From a virus, in the IMG/VR virus record IMGVR_UViG_3300017971_000185, positions 1 to 64,000 of that record: DNA of 64,000 nucleotides. One strand, written 5' to 3'. Below the pieces are notes generated by a model. It did no database searches, was not told the DNA's origin, and saw only the letters and a program-made list of their open reading frames with translations. Made by a program: the position numbers and the translations under genes. This document shows, piece after piece, positions 26,755-35,399 of the stretch (the first letter of the stretch is position 1; each line of letters opens with the position of its first letter).

Positions 26755-27357
26755 GTGGCAACGTATCACTTTTCAATTCAGGACGATTTCCCCAACCAGA
26801 AGGTAGATCCTTCTGTTCTGACGGCGGAGATTGAGGGTTCGACCATTACGGCAACCCTCACGGGAATCACAATCAGCGAAGACGATGTGGCGATCGACTT
26901 CGACACGGAGCTTACGGGGGACGAGCAAACGACGCTCGCCACGATCGTCGGCAATCACACTGGAGAGCCTTTTCATGAGGGGCCTCAGCGCGTCAACGTG
27001 ATTGCGGAACAAACAAACACCACGACCACGTGGGAGAATGCGGCTGTGCTGGATTCTGAGCCGGTCCCAGCCGGCGACTATATTATCGCCTTTTATTACG
27101 AGTTGAAGATACAAGACACGAGCGACACGAGCGCTTGCCAAGTCGCGGTAACTTTCAACGGGTCGGAGGTTAGCACCGGGATCTCTGGCGTTACACAATG
27201 GGATAGCCGCAGCGGGAGCGCAATTGTGGCTTTGACGGCCGGAGACGGTCCTACACTTGCGGTTCAGTGGCACCGCATCGGAACAGCGAATACAGCAGTA
27301 ATTCGACGCATCCGAATGAGCCTGACGCCTCTGCACGAAGAGGCTGAAGAAGAGTGA
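26755..27357 (+). CDS. Modular fibre protein (short)
   Basis: 200 residues from GTG 26755 (AAAGGAGA upstream). It consists almost only of the shared N-terminal module (YHFSIQDDFPNQKVDPSVLT ... GDEQTTLATIVGNHTG) and the shared C-terminal beta module (GDYIIAFYYELKIQDTSDTS ... VIRRIRMSLTPL). It is thus the minimal version of the family. Confidence 0.7.
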   Translation: MATYHFSIQDDFPNQKVDPSVLTAEIEGSTITATLTGITISEDDVAIDFDTELTGDEQTTLATIVGNHTGEPFHEGPQRVNVIAEQTNTTTTWENAAVLDSEPVPAGDYIIAFYYELKIQDTSDTSACQVAVTFNGSEVSTGISGVTQWDSRSGSAIVALTAGDGPTLAVQWHRIGTANTAVIRRIRMSLTPLHEEAEEE

Positions 27358-27938
27358 GCCGGAGCCTGACAAATCGCTCTCTCGTATTCATCGCCACCCA
27401 GACGACTGGGTGGGATGAGGATCAGCACGAGATCATCGAGATTGCGATGATCGATGGTGGGGGTAGTACACTACTGCATACCGCAGTAGCTCCTGAGCGC
27501 ATTGAAACAGCTCAACCCTCTGCCTTGGAAGAGGCGCGCTACAATGAAGGAGAGTGGGCACCCAGCCCACTCTTTAGTGGCATCGCTCAGAGCGTTCTCA
27601 GATGTCTGTCGGGATCGGTTGTAGTCGGCTACGACACTCAAGTTGACATGCGTTTTGTTCTGACGATGTTGGGCAAGAGATTCTCTGAGGAAACCTTGCA
27701 ATTGGTGTCTCCTCACCGGATTGATATCGTAACGCTGGCGTGGGAACATCTTGTTTCCTGTGGTCTTGAAAGCTTACGGTTAGAGGATATTTGCTCATTT
27801 CTGAGGATACCTTTCTCCTCGGAGTCGCCGTCAGCTCTATTCAGGGCGCGGGAAATTCGAGGCGTATATGAGAAGTTGTTGCGGGCAACTTTCTTTCAAC
27901 GATGGTGGTGGCGCAGGAGATCAAATGAGACTTCGTAA
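27354..27938 (+). CDS. DnaQ-fold exonuclease-like protein lacking catalytic acids
   Basis: 194 residues from GTG 27354 (GTGA overlap). The fold order is that of DEDD 3'-5' exonucleases, but the ExoI motif is FIATQTTG instead of D-x-E-TTG. ExoII is recognisable (VVGYDTQVDMRFVL), while the ExoIII position (SALFRAREIRGVY) lacks the His and Asp. Two of three metal-binding motifs are therefore gone and it is probably not a nuclease. Its place among fibre and virion genes suggests a structural or binding role. The basic C-terminus RWWWRRRSNETS is unusual. Confidence 0.65.
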   Translation: MSRSLTNRSLVFIATQTTGWDEDQHEIIEIAMIDGGGSTLLHTAVAPERIETAQPSALEEARYNEGEWAPSPLFSGIAQSVLRCLSGSVVVGYDTQVDMRFVLTMLGKRFSEETLQLVSPHRIDIVTLAWEHLVSCGLESLRLEDICSFLRIPFSSESPSALFRAREIRGVYEKLLRATFFQRWWWRRRSNETS

Positions 27939-28317
27939 GCACGTAGGGACGATCACCACGGCGCTATTGCTTGCGGTAGCTGGCTTGCTGATTATGTGGG
28001 ACATCGTGCCCGCACTGACCCCGGATCTTGGTGACACAGAGAGCGAGATTATTCTTCGGACAGCCATTCAGTACAAAGGTGTCGCGTGGGCTTTGGGTGT
28101 GATCATGGGGCATCTGCTTTGGCCAATGTCTCCGAGATGGCAGCAACGACCGCCGCTGGTCTATTGGAGTTTGTTTACAATTCTCCTTGTCTTGGTGGTG
28201 GTTTTTGTGGCGCTGCCGACCATTGCTGATGTGCTTTTTCGCTACACCGTCGTGGCATTTGTGGTCGGGTTCCCAATGGGCCACTTCATGTGGCCGCAAG
28301 TTTCCCCGGAGAAGTAG
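27925..28317 (+). CDS. Small multi-pass membrane protein
   Basis: 130 residues from ATG 27925 after CAGGAGA. Hydrophobic segments lie near residues 8-26, 48-68, 80-100 and 104-122. It starts inside the previous gene and sits in the virion block. A holin or superinfection-exclusion role is possible, but nothing decides this. Confidence 0.6.
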   Translation: MRLRKHVGTITTALLLAVAGLLIMWDIVPALTPDLGDTESEIILRTAIQYKGVAWALGVIMGHLLWPMSPRWQQRPPLVYWSLFTILLVLVVVFVALPTIADVLFRYTVVAFVVGFPMGHFMWPQVSPEK

Positions 28318-28653
28318 ATGGCACGACACTACACGGTCCCAATTGGGTCGGACGCGGAACAGGTCGTTCGGAAATACTATGTGGACGGCGCAGGCGTGCC
28401 GACGCCGGGGTTGACGGTCACGTTTGCGTTTCGAGACGAAACGGGAACCGCGTTGGTGACGGGAACGCTCGATGAGGTCAACGGAGCGGTCGCTCCAGGC
28501 TGGTACAAGCTGCCTGCGTCACAACCCTTAGACATCGGCGGGATCTATACCCTGGAGTACACTCCTCCGGGTGGCTTCGCCGTCGATGCGGACACCATTT
28601 TTGTCACGTCCGTGGTTGGGAGAGCGACGACTGAATTCGTCAAAGGTGGGTAA
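28318..28653 (+). CDS. Small beta-rich virion-type protein
   Basis: 111 residues starting immediately after the previous stop. The sequence (VTFAFRDETGTALVTGTLDE ... PLDIGGIYTLEYTPPGGF) reads like a single Ig-like or carbohydrate-module-like beta sandwich. Likely a baseplate or fibre accessory protein; name unassigned. Confidence 0.6.
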   Translation: MARHYTVPIGSDAEQVVRKYYVDGAGVPTPGLTVTFAFRDETGTALVTGTLDEVNGAVAPGWYKLPASQPLDIGGIYTLEYTPPGGFAVDADTIFVTSVVGRATTEFVKGG

Positions 28654-28664
28654 GGTGGGGGGAC

Positions 28665-28925
28665 ATGGTGCCCGCAGACTTTGATATCGTCGTTGATGAC
28701 GAGCGGAAGGTAGGTACGTTCGCGAATGCCTTTCGGGTTGTCGAGGAAGCAGGCCCCGACTGTTTTCTCGACTTCATGGTCTATTCGGCTCAGGAAAGTC
28801 GCGCAGAGGTGGCTGTGAGGGTGCGCGTTAGACGCGCCTTCATGCCGGCGATTCGAGACTCCTTGGCCGAGGCGGAAGAGAAATTCTGCGACACCGTGGT
28901 GGTTGGGGAAGAGGCGATTCAGTAG
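28665..28925 (+). CDS. Small unknown protein
   Basis: 86 residues; GGTGGGGGG precedes the ATG. DFDIVVDDERKVGTFANAFR begins an acidic alpha/beta protein. No family is recognised; the location suggests a virion or assembly role. Confidence 0.55.
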   Translation: MVPADFDIVVDDERKVGTFANAFRVVEEAGPDCFLDFMVYSAQESRAEVAVRVRVRRAFMPAIRDSLAEAEEKFCDTVVVGEEAIQ

Positions 28926-28955
28926 GCCGGAAACCTCGGTATCGTGGAGGAAATG

Positions 28956-30242
28956 ATGACCGAAACTAGCTGGACCTGGCAGAAGGGGCACTTCTATTCG
29001 TTCCGCGCCACGCGCGACATCGCGATGCCGCATGGTGCCCCCTTCCCGACGCTCAGGGAAGATGAAATTTTCGAGTTTGACGGGACCACGTTGAAGATGG
29101 ACGACGGAGAGCAGGTCAAGGTCCCGCAGCTTCAGGGCTGTCTCATGAGGCAGTGGATGGTTCCGGCGGACGACACGGAGAGTGAGTACGTTCCCCAACC
29201 GGCAGGAGTCGAGGTCCACGCAGCGAGGCAGATGGGCAATGATCCGAGTCGAGGGGCCTCTCAGATGGTTACGTCGCATGACGACATGCAGCAGGTGGGT
29301 TCTGTCGAAGCGCAGCGAAAGGCACGGCGCGGAGAGGCAGCGCAGCCTGCGGTGACACAGGCACCAGCACAGGCGAAGACGCCGCCGAAGGCGATGTCCA
29401 AGCTGGCACGGCAACTCATTCGCGACTTCGATCTGATCGCTGCCGAGTACGGTGTGTCGAAGGCAGAGTCCAAGCCCCAGCCCAAGCCCAGACCAAAGCC
29501 CAAGGCTGCGCCGGAGCCCGCTTCGGAGCCCAAGACGCTACGTGAGAGGATGGTTGTCTCGACTCGCGAGGAGCAGGTTGTTGGACCAGCACGACCGAAG
29601 CAGCCACCCCTCGATGGTGGTCCGATTCGTGGCACGGAAGTTGTCACGGACAGCGGACGCAACTTCGCAGGAGCCGACGAACCAGCGGGGGAATTGGACG
29701 TAGGTAGTGCGAAGCCGCTCATGGTGACGGCAACTCGTACTGAGAAGGGGCAGGCGAAAGCCGGCAAGACAGAGATGCCCGTCGAGGTCGAGGACCAAGA
29801 TGGTGTTCCCATCGCCTCGCTGGGCAAGCCGAGGAAGCGTCAAGACGTGACGGACACGGCAAAGGTTTCGGAAGAGGTAGGCAAGCTCAGCAAGCCCATG
29901 GGGAAGAAGGCGAAATTCGAGGTCGTGGAAGAGAGTGCTGAGGATGCTGGCGAAGTCGTGTCGTCCGTAGAGGAGGCAAAGGAGAAGGCGGAAGAGAGGG
30001 CTGCCGCGCCGCCGATGGGATCGACACTTTCGCCCGAGATCCAGCAGAAGATCGCTGGCATCAAAATGTTCGTTCCCGACTTCGCGTGGAACCTGGACCG
30101 CCCCTGGAAGGCTCGCGTCGCCGATGCCGTGGACAACTATGCTGAGAAGCCCGACTGGATTCGAGGCATTCTGGGCATCGAGACGCCAGACGTGCAAAGG
30201 CACATCAAGACAAAACTCAAGAAGGCCGGAGTCGAGATCTAG
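28956..30242 (+). CDS. Long low-complexity virion/assembly protein
   Basis: 428 residues. The start at 28956 is preferred over ATG 28953 and GTG 28944 for its spacing to GGAGG (28946-28950). A folded N-terminal ~85 residues (TWQKGHFYSFRATRDIAMPH) is followed by a long Pro/Lys/Glu/Ala-rich disordered stretch (KPQPKPRPKPKAAPEP) and a folded C-terminal ~65 residues (EIQQKIAGIKMFVPDFAWNL). The composition resembles scaffolding or internal virion proteins; no homologue is recognised. Confidence 0.65.
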   Translation: MTETSWTWQKGHFYSFRATRDIAMPHGAPFPTLREDEIFEFDGTTLKMDDGEQVKVPQLQGCLMRQWMVPADDTESEYVPQPAGVEVHAARQMGNDPSRGASQMVTSHDDMQQVGSVEAQRKARRGEAAQPAVTQAPAQAKTPPKAMSKLARQLIRDFDLIAAEYGVSKAESKPQPKPRPKPKAAPEPASEPKTLRERMVVSTREEQVVGPARPKQPPLDGGPIRGTEVVTDSGRNFAGADEPAGELDVGSAKPLMVTATRTEKGQAKAGKTEMPVEVEDQDGVPIASLGKPRKRQDVTDTAKVSEEVGKLSKPMGKKAKFEVVEESAEDAGEVVSSVEEAKEKAEERAAAPPMGSTLSPEIQQKIAGIKMFVPDFAWNLDRPWKARVADAVDNYAEKPDWIRGILGIETPDVQRHIKTKLKKAGVEI

Positions 30243-30286
30243 GGCGGTAGCTCCTGTATAGGCCGCCCTTGTGTGAACGGGCGGCC
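30241..30286 (+). promoter_or_regulatory. Two mutually exclusive hairpins before a start codon
   Basis: AGGGCGG (30241-30247) can pair with CCGCCCT (30263-30269), while GGCCGCCC (30261-30268) can instead pair with GGGCGGCC (30279-30286), which abuts the ATG at 30287. Only one stem can form at a time, as in attenuators. The promoter-like TAG-N6-TATA lies inside the first loop, so only the second hairpin would be in its transcript. Confidence 0.4.
30248..30262 (+). promoter_or_regulatory. Late-promoter-like site TAG-N6-TATA
   Basis: TAGCTCCTGTATAGG, with TATA 30 bases ahead of the ATG at 30287. Here TAG is not a stop codon, which argues the trinucleotide is part of the motif. Confidence 0.5.
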
Positions 30287-30697
30287 ATGGACCCAAAACA
30301 GGCAAATACGAGCGAAGCGGGTTGGGCGCTGATCACCGAAGGAACGACAGCAGCCCGGCTGGAGGCGCATCGGCTTCGTAAACTCGTCACCCAGGCCGAA
30401 AACCTCATCAAACGGTCGGGCCACCGGGAGCATCTGTACCAACTTGCCGGTGACCTGATTATGAGCGTTCCACAGTGCCTAGGACGCCTTGAGAGGGCTT
30501 TGGACCGCACGAGCTACGCCCTCGCCAAGATTGGGGAGGACCATCTCAAGGACCGGCTGCCCATCTCAGACAGGGCCTTGGTCGAGGACGGCGTGACCCA
30601 GGCCAAACCTTTCCCCAGCCACAAGCCCAGAACATCCGCAGAGCGCGTTGCGCGCAGGTGGAAGGCCCGGAGGTTGGCCGGGGAACAAGAGGTTTAG
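30287..30697 (+). CDS. Helical protein with C-terminal RVARRxxxxRL motif
   Basis: 136 residues from ATG 30287. The helical body (ARLEAHRLRKLVTQAENLIK) ends in the basic motif SAERVARRWKARRLAGEQEV, related to the RVAxRYL ends of other virion-block proteins. Immediately followed by the large basic virion protein. Function unknown. Confidence 0.6.
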   Translation: MDPKQANTSEAGWALITEGTTAARLEAHRLRKLVTQAENLIKRSGHREHLYQLAGDLIMSVPQCLGRLERALDRTSYALAKIGEDHLKDRLPISDRALVEDGVTQAKPFPSHKPRTSAERVARRWKARRLAGEQEV

Positions 30698-32782
30698 GTG
30701 GCCGATCCGAAGCGCGTGGCCGCGCGGTACTTGGCCTTCTACACGCCGCCCCCAAATGAACAATTCGGTCAGTGGGTTCACTACCTCGTGAGCCCGAAGT
30801 CCTGGCACGACTTGCCTACTCGGGATCGAGACAAGGACGACACTCACGAGCAGCCGGTTTCGGATGACACCAGTCAGGTGCCCAACAGCGATGGCGAGGT
30901 TCAAGCTGGTGATCCGAACGACAACCAGGGGCTCGACACGAGCCGTTGGCCGGTGCAGCAGTCACCGAATCGAGAGAAGCAACGACCGCTTCCGATTCCG
31001 TCAGGGCACCCGCCGCAGAGAACACGCAGTTTGATCCGTCCGGTCGTGAACGTTCCCGACGCGCCGCCGGGAAGTCGAGAGCGGACAAAGACGATCACGC
31101 CCATCCGATCGCCCGGAAAGCCTGGCAAGGAGTACGGCCACCCGACCAAGTTTGACTACAACATGCTGACGCGCCGGTATATGGAGGCGGCAGCAGTCGA
31201 GGCTGGTCTCAAGCGGCTGTTCCCGAGGCAACGACAGCGCAAGCAGAGAGGACCGGCCAAGCGCTACTACAGGATGAGGTATCTGCGGAAGCGCAATCCG
31301 ATCAAGCGATACATGCGACGACGCTATCGGAAGATCCGTCGCCGTCCGGCGTACAAGAGAGATCAGCGCTACCGCGAAATGTACCCGCGTCGGTACAAGC
31401 GCAAGCCGCCGGGCATTCGCCAGAACAAGCAACGTGCGAAGGAATGGCGAGAGAAGCGCAAGACGCAAGAACGGCGTCGAGGCGTTCCGCAGGAGCGTCA
31501 GAGGGAACGGGAGAGGGCACAACGTCAGCGGCAACGGGAGAAACGTCGAGCTTCCGAGGAGATCTGGCAGTTTCCCGCGTTGCTGGGCGATGAGATGCTG
31601 CCCATCCTGATCAACGACTTTGATGAAGAAACGGGCGAGGTCGTTTTCACATTCCGCGAGACGGGAGACGAGCTTTCGCTGCCCTTCGAAGACTTCCTCA
31701 CGCAAGTCGTGGTCTACGAGGAGAAGGACATCGACTGGCTCCTCGATCTCATGGAGGAAGCGTTTGGCGAGGATGTCTGGGACATGGTGGACGAGCGTTT
31801 CGAGGAAGGACACTCTCTGGAGGCTTCGTGGGAGGATGCTGCCTGGGATCTGGAGGAAGAGTGGGATGACGATGAGCGGCTGGCTGCGTATGTGACCTTC
31901 TACCGGGTCCAGAACAAGCCAGAGAACCTGTCCCAGAACGTCCAGCAGAAGAACAAGGGAACGCCGCGCAAGGATCCAAAGCGTAACGACTACACCTACG
32001 GACCACCGTCGCCCGGAGGCACCAAGGGCAAGGAGCCACCGACCACCTGGGTTGGTCCCATGACGAGTCAGCCAGGCATCCAAACGCCCAACAAGGACCA
32101 CAAGCATCCAGGGCAGCCACACGGGAATCCCGACATCGAGAGCGGATTCCCACAGCCTGCCGTGGAGGAGCAAAGCGGGTCGGCCAAGGTCATCCCAGAC
32201 GAGAACCGTGAGACCGGAAACCTGAGCTATCGGAACAAAGACAAGCCCACCCCGAGCCGGGGCTTCAAGGTTGCCCACGACAAGACGGCCGACACCATCC
32301 CGATGATCCGTCGCCGTTGCGAGAAGGCAATCATCACCAAGTCGAAGGGCTACGCGCCTCAGTATATTGGCTACGAGCCCGGTCGAAAGGTGTTCAAATT
32401 CAAGACCGGGGACTGGGAGCAGTGGATTCGGGTCATGCCCGAGCCCAAAAGCAAGGCGAGGAACCTCATCAACATGCCGGTTCGGGTTCGATGCTCCTGT
32501 CCGTTTCATCGTTGGCAAGGCCCCGAGCATTGGGGCGTCGAGCACGACTACCAGTATGGAAAGCTGGAAGGAACGGCGGCTTTCCCGTACATCCGAGATC
32601 CCGAGTTTCGTCACGCAGCCTGCAAGCACTTGGTGGCGGTTTTCGACTACATCAAGGCGACCAAGCTGAAGATCCCCGAGCCGGCAAGGAAGGTTGGTCG
32701 GTATTTGCTCGATAGTAGCGAGAATTACAGATCCCCGAGTGCTCGTCGCGTGGCGGCAAAACGGCTCGGAAAACACATATAG
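30698..32782 (+). CDS. Large basic virion-type protein with SWIM zinc finger
   Basis: 694 residues from GTG 30698. The N-terminus ADPKRVAARYLAF and the C-terminus SARRVAAKRLGKHI both carry the RVAxRYL-like motif. Residues about 165-290 are extraordinarily Arg/Lys-rich (KRYMRRRYRKIRRRPAYKR), followed by a strongly acidic region (about 300-400) and a Pro/Gly-rich linker. C599-x-C601 (RVRCSCPFH) and C642-x-H644 (AACKHLVAVF) form a SWIM-type zinc finger. A DNA-condensing or packaged internal protein is a reasonable inference; I know of no named equivalent. Confidence 0.7.
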   Translation: MADPKRVAARYLAFYTPPPNEQFGQWVHYLVSPKSWHDLPTRDRDKDDTHEQPVSDDTSQVPNSDGEVQAGDPNDNQGLDTSRWPVQQSPNREKQRPLPIPSGHPPQRTRSLIRPVVNVPDAPPGSRERTKTITPIRSPGKPGKEYGHPTKFDYNMLTRRYMEAAAVEAGLKRLFPRQRQRKQRGPAKRYYRMRYLRKRNPIKRYMRRRYRKIRRRPAYKRDQRYREMYPRRYKRKPPGIRQNKQRAKEWREKRKTQERRRGVPQERQRERERAQRQRQREKRRASEEIWQFPALLGDEMLPILINDFDEETGEVVFTFRETGDELSLPFEDFLTQVVVYEEKDIDWLLDLMEEAFGEDVWDMVDERFEEGHSLEASWEDAAWDLEEEWDDDERLAAYVTFYRVQNKPENLSQNVQQKNKGTPRKDPKRNDYTYGPPSPGGTKGKEPPTTWVGPMTSQPGIQTPNKDHKHPGQPHGNPDIESGFPQPAVEEQSGSAKVIPDENRETGNLSYRNKDKPTPSRGFKVAHDKTADTIPMIRRRCEKAIITKSKGYAPQYIGYEPGRKVFKFKTGDWEQWIRVMPEPKSKARNLINMPVRVRCSCPFHRWQGPEHWGVEHDYQYGKLEGTAAFPYIRDPEFRHAACKHLVAVFDYIKATKLKIPEPARKVGRYLLDSSENYRSPSARRVAAKRLGKHI

Positions 32783-32793
32783 GAACAGATCAG

Positions 32794-33180
32794 ATGCCCG
32801 TCTACCAGTACGAATGTCAAAGCTGCAAGATGCAGTTTGAAGCAACGGCGAAGATCGATGAACGGAAAGCTCCACAGGAGTGTCCCGGCTGTGGTTCGTG
32901 GGATTCCAAGAACATCATCACGGCCGTGGGTCTGAATTTTCCAGGCGACGATTGGGCGACCAAGAACAATCGCATCGCCGGACAGATGAAAGAGAAGAAC
33001 GCTCGGCTCCACGAGAAAGAGCAAGAGTATGGCCGGAGCGGTCAGGTCCCGAAGCTGATGCCCAACGTCGGCGGAGAACAGGTCGATAGCTGGTCCGAGG
33101 CTTCAAAGCTCGCCAAGAGCAAGGGAAAAGATTCTTCGGGGTACGACCGGCTCGCTCGTAAAGAGGAGAAGGCATCATGA
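32794..33180 (+). CDS. FmdB-type zinc-ribbon protein
   Basis: 128 residues. YQYECQSCKMQFE ... CPGCGSW (residues 4-35) is an FmdB-family zinc ribbon; a long charged helix follows (AGQMKEKNARLHEKEQEYG). A second, diverged copy stands at 62197. In phages this ribbon often belongs to virion or assembly operons. It overlaps the next gene as ATGA. Confidence 0.75.
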   Translation: MPVYQYECQSCKMQFEATAKIDERKAPQECPGCGSWDSKNIITAVGLNFPGDDWATKNNRIAGQMKEKNARLHEKEQEYGRSGQVPKLMPNVGGEQVDSWSEASKLAKSKGKDSSGYDRLARKEEKAS

Positions 33181-33923
33181 CGGACGTGTTTCCTTTGGTT
33201 GTCGAGCGGGCGAAGAACTACGCCTCTCTGTACTTCAACAATCAAGACGGCGTTCTCTCGTATCGACTGCGCGCATCGAACACCCTGAACGATGCCTACG
33301 TCGGGGCCAACCTGAGCCCTCACAATGGAGTCGTGGGGGTGAATGGGACGGAGATCCTGTTCGCTGTGAATCAGGGACAGTTTTTCCGGTCGCACGGAAT
33401 CCGGCAGCGTGGGTTGGGGCTCGTTGATGAGTCGTACCGCAATCAGACGCGCCTGATCTACGATCCTGACGAGTACTACAACCCGCCCACCACGAAGGCC
33501 ACTCCGCCAGACAAGGACATCGCTTTTCTGAGAGTCCAGACGGCTACCGTTGCCTCGGGTGGGGTCTACGGGACGGAAGGCCCGATCCTGATTCTCCAAA
33601 GTCCGACGTTTGCGGTGGTTCCGCGACCTGCGCTGTCCCTGTATGGAACAGCCCCGAACGTGGGTGCGGTGCCGGGAGGCATGCCGCCGCCGGATTCGCT
33701 GGAATTCCGAGTCCCGTTCTACGGGGACAGCCTGGTTGTCACGAACCACGATGCGGGCATCCCCTTGCTTCTATCGATGGGCAGGGACGTGCCCTTTATG
33801 CAGGTCGATCCCCAGCAAAACTGGACCCATACCTCGGGTCAGAAGGATTCCCTGGTTCTTGCAGGGTCGGGAGGAAACCCCAATTTCTCCGTGCTGATCT
33901 CCACCGTCCAGGGAGCGCGCTAA
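33177..33923 (+). CDS. Virion structural protein (unassigned)
   Basis: 248 residues of beta-rich sequence (NNQDGVLSYRLRASNTLNDA ... EFRVPFYGDSLVVTNHDAG) without transmembrane segments. Its context and composition fit a baseplate or tail component. No specific family is recognised. Confidence 0.6.
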   Translation: MTDVFPLVVERAKNYASLYFNNQDGVLSYRLRASNTLNDAYVGANLSPHNGVVGVNGTEILFAVNQGQFFRSHGIRQRGLGLVDESYRNQTRLIYDPDEYYNPPTTKATPPDKDIAFLRVQTATVASGGVYGTEGPILILQSPTFAVVPRPALSLYGTAPNVGAVPGGMPPPDSLEFRVPFYGDSLVVTNHDAGIPLLLSMGRDVPFMQVDPQQNWTHTSGQKDSLVLAGSGGNPNFSVLISTVQGAR

Positions 33924-33944
33924 AACCGCGCGCGAGGTGCGCAA

Positions 33945-33959
33945 TAGTCGCCCTATATC
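33945..33959 (+). promoter_or_regulatory. Late-promoter-like site TAG-N6-TATA
   Basis: TAGTCGCCCTATATC in the 77-base gap before the gene at 34001. A short hairpin CGCCT/AGGCG follows at about 33961-33977, then AAGAGGAA as ribosome-binding site. Confidence 0.5.
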
Positions 33960-34000
33960 TCGCCTAGATACGAGGCGCCCGAAGCCGAAAAGAGGAACCA

Positions 34001-34684
34001 ATGCCTGATCAGCGTGTTTACGTCGTCATGCAGCGAACGGACATTCCCGACGCGCTTCTTCAGTTGACGGAATTGAAGCCGAACGACTCGCAGCGAAACT
34101 ACATCTACGAGACGCCGGGGCAGACGCAATACGTCAAGAACATTCCGGCGAATGATACGGTCGCAACCACAGGCTTGGGACCGATCACGACCAACGTGGA
34201 CTACAACGGTCTCGGTGCGTATCTCATCGATCGTGTTGAAGATCAGGCCGGTGGTACGCCTGCTCTCACGGCGGCCATCACCAACACGGCTTCGGCGGCA
34301 ATCATTGCACTTGCCCAGGCTGGGACCGCCTGCGATGCAGTGGCCGTTGCTGCTGAGCTAGTCGCTGCGGGTGCTGCTGGTGGAACCACTCTCACGGCTG
34401 GCAACTCGACGGGCGACATCGAGGACGTGCTCGGTATCTTGGCGGGTCGCGTCTATCTCCTACCTGGCGGGTCGCAAGTCGAGGACGGAGCCAATGCCTT
34501 CGATCCGACGATTCGGGGATCGTTCACGAACAACGACGCGATCAACCAGTTGTACGAGACGGGTGACTTCAAGATCTCCAACGGCATTGGACAGATTGCC
34601 GACTTCAAGGCGGCGACATTCGAGTATCTCGGTGTCCTCGGTTCCGCCATCACTGTTTACGCTCAAGACGGGAGCTTGTTGTAG
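34001..34684 (+). CDS. Tandem virion paralogue 1
   Basis: 227 residues. It starts VYVVMQRTDIPDALLQLTEL ... SQRNYIYETPGQTQYVKN and ends SAITVYAQDGSLL, the same framework as the next two genes. The central region is Ala/Thr/Gly-rich and variable. Because each copy has its own promoter-like element or ribosome-binding site, they are probably abundant virion components, perhaps alternative subunits of one structure. Confidence 0.7.
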   Translation: MPDQRVYVVMQRTDIPDALLQLTELKPNDSQRNYIYETPGQTQYVKNIPANDTVATTGLGPITTNVDYNGLGAYLIDRVEDQAGGTPALTAAITNTASAAIIALAQAGTACDAVAVAAELVAAGAAGGTTLTAGNSTGDIEDVLGILAGRVYLLPGGSQVEDGANAFDPTIRGSFTNNDAINQLYETGDFKISNGIGQIADFKAATFEYLGVLGSAITVYAQDGSLL

Positions 34685-34690
34685 AGAATC

Positions 34691-34705
34691 ACACGCTCTT
34701 ATATG
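34691..34705 (+). promoter_or_regulatory. Late-promoter-like site (variant)
   Basis: ACACGCTCTTATATG keeps N6 and TATA but lacks TAG. It lies 22 bases before the ATG at 34722 and is followed by GTAGGAG. Confidence 0.3.
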
Positions 34706-34721
34706 GGGCGGTAGGAGAACC

Positions 34722-35390
34722 ATGCCACACATCATCATGAAGCGGAGTGACATCCCCGCAGGAACGCTCCAAGTACTGGATCTCTTCCCCAACGAGAGCC
34801 AGAGAAACCTCATCTACGACGCGCCCGGCCAGACAAAGTATGTCGATCCGGTAGTCCGAGCCCTTCCGGCGGTGCAGAACGTTGCTGGCGTGATCACCAC
34901 CATTGCGGAGGTCTCCGGTCTGGAGGCGTGGTTCCTTGCCAACGTCGCTGACGGTGGTGGTGCCAGCCTGACTCCGGCTGAGTGCGTCCAGAATGCGACG
35001 GACGTTCTGGGGCTTCTCCAGTTTGGGAATCTCGCAGCCGCAGCCGGTGCCCTGACTCTGGTAGCCATCAACGGTGCGCTCACCACGGGTGCCCTGGCGG
35101 CTGGTCAGCTTCAGGCCATCTTGGACGTTCTGGCAGGCCAGACGTTCACGATTCCGCGAGGCGTGCAGGTCGAGGCGGCTGGTGCTCTGAATGTCCAGCC
35201 TGCGATCGGTGCCGCTGGCGGTCCGTTCTATGGAGAGATCCGGCGGATCTACGACACTTCGGCGCTCACGCTTTCGGTGAACACCGGAGAGCTTCTTGGT
35301 TTCCTCGACACCGGATTCGAGTACCAGGGAGTCGGCGGAGCGAACGGTCAAGCTGTCGCCGTCTACAATGACGACGGCACTCTCTTCTAG
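34722..35390 (+). CDS. Tandem virion paralogue 2
   Basis: 222 residues. N-terminus HIIMKRSDIPAGTLQVLDLF ... SQRNLIYDAPGQTKYVDP; C-terminus FEYQGVGGANGQ, then VAVYNDDGTLF. It is clearly homologous to the genes on either side and closest to the third. No enzymatic motif. Confidence 0.7.
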   Translation: MPHIIMKRSDIPAGTLQVLDLFPNESQRNLIYDAPGQTKYVDPVVRALPAVQNVAGVITTIAEVSGLEAWFLANVADGGGASLTPAECVQNATDVLGLLQFGNLAAAAGALTLVAINGALTTGALAAGQLQAILDVLAGQTFTIPRGVQVEAAGALNVQPAIGAAGGPFYGEIRRIYDTSALTLSVNTGELLGFLDTGFEYQGVGGANGQAVAVYNDDGTLF

Positions 35391-35399
35391 GGAGGGGCC

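Noticed and set aside
31001-32875. 624-codon minus-strand open frame opposite the basic SWIM protein.
   Set aside because: A codon-bias shadow: the + strand has the coherent domains, a start and coupling; the antisense product lacks recognisable motifs.
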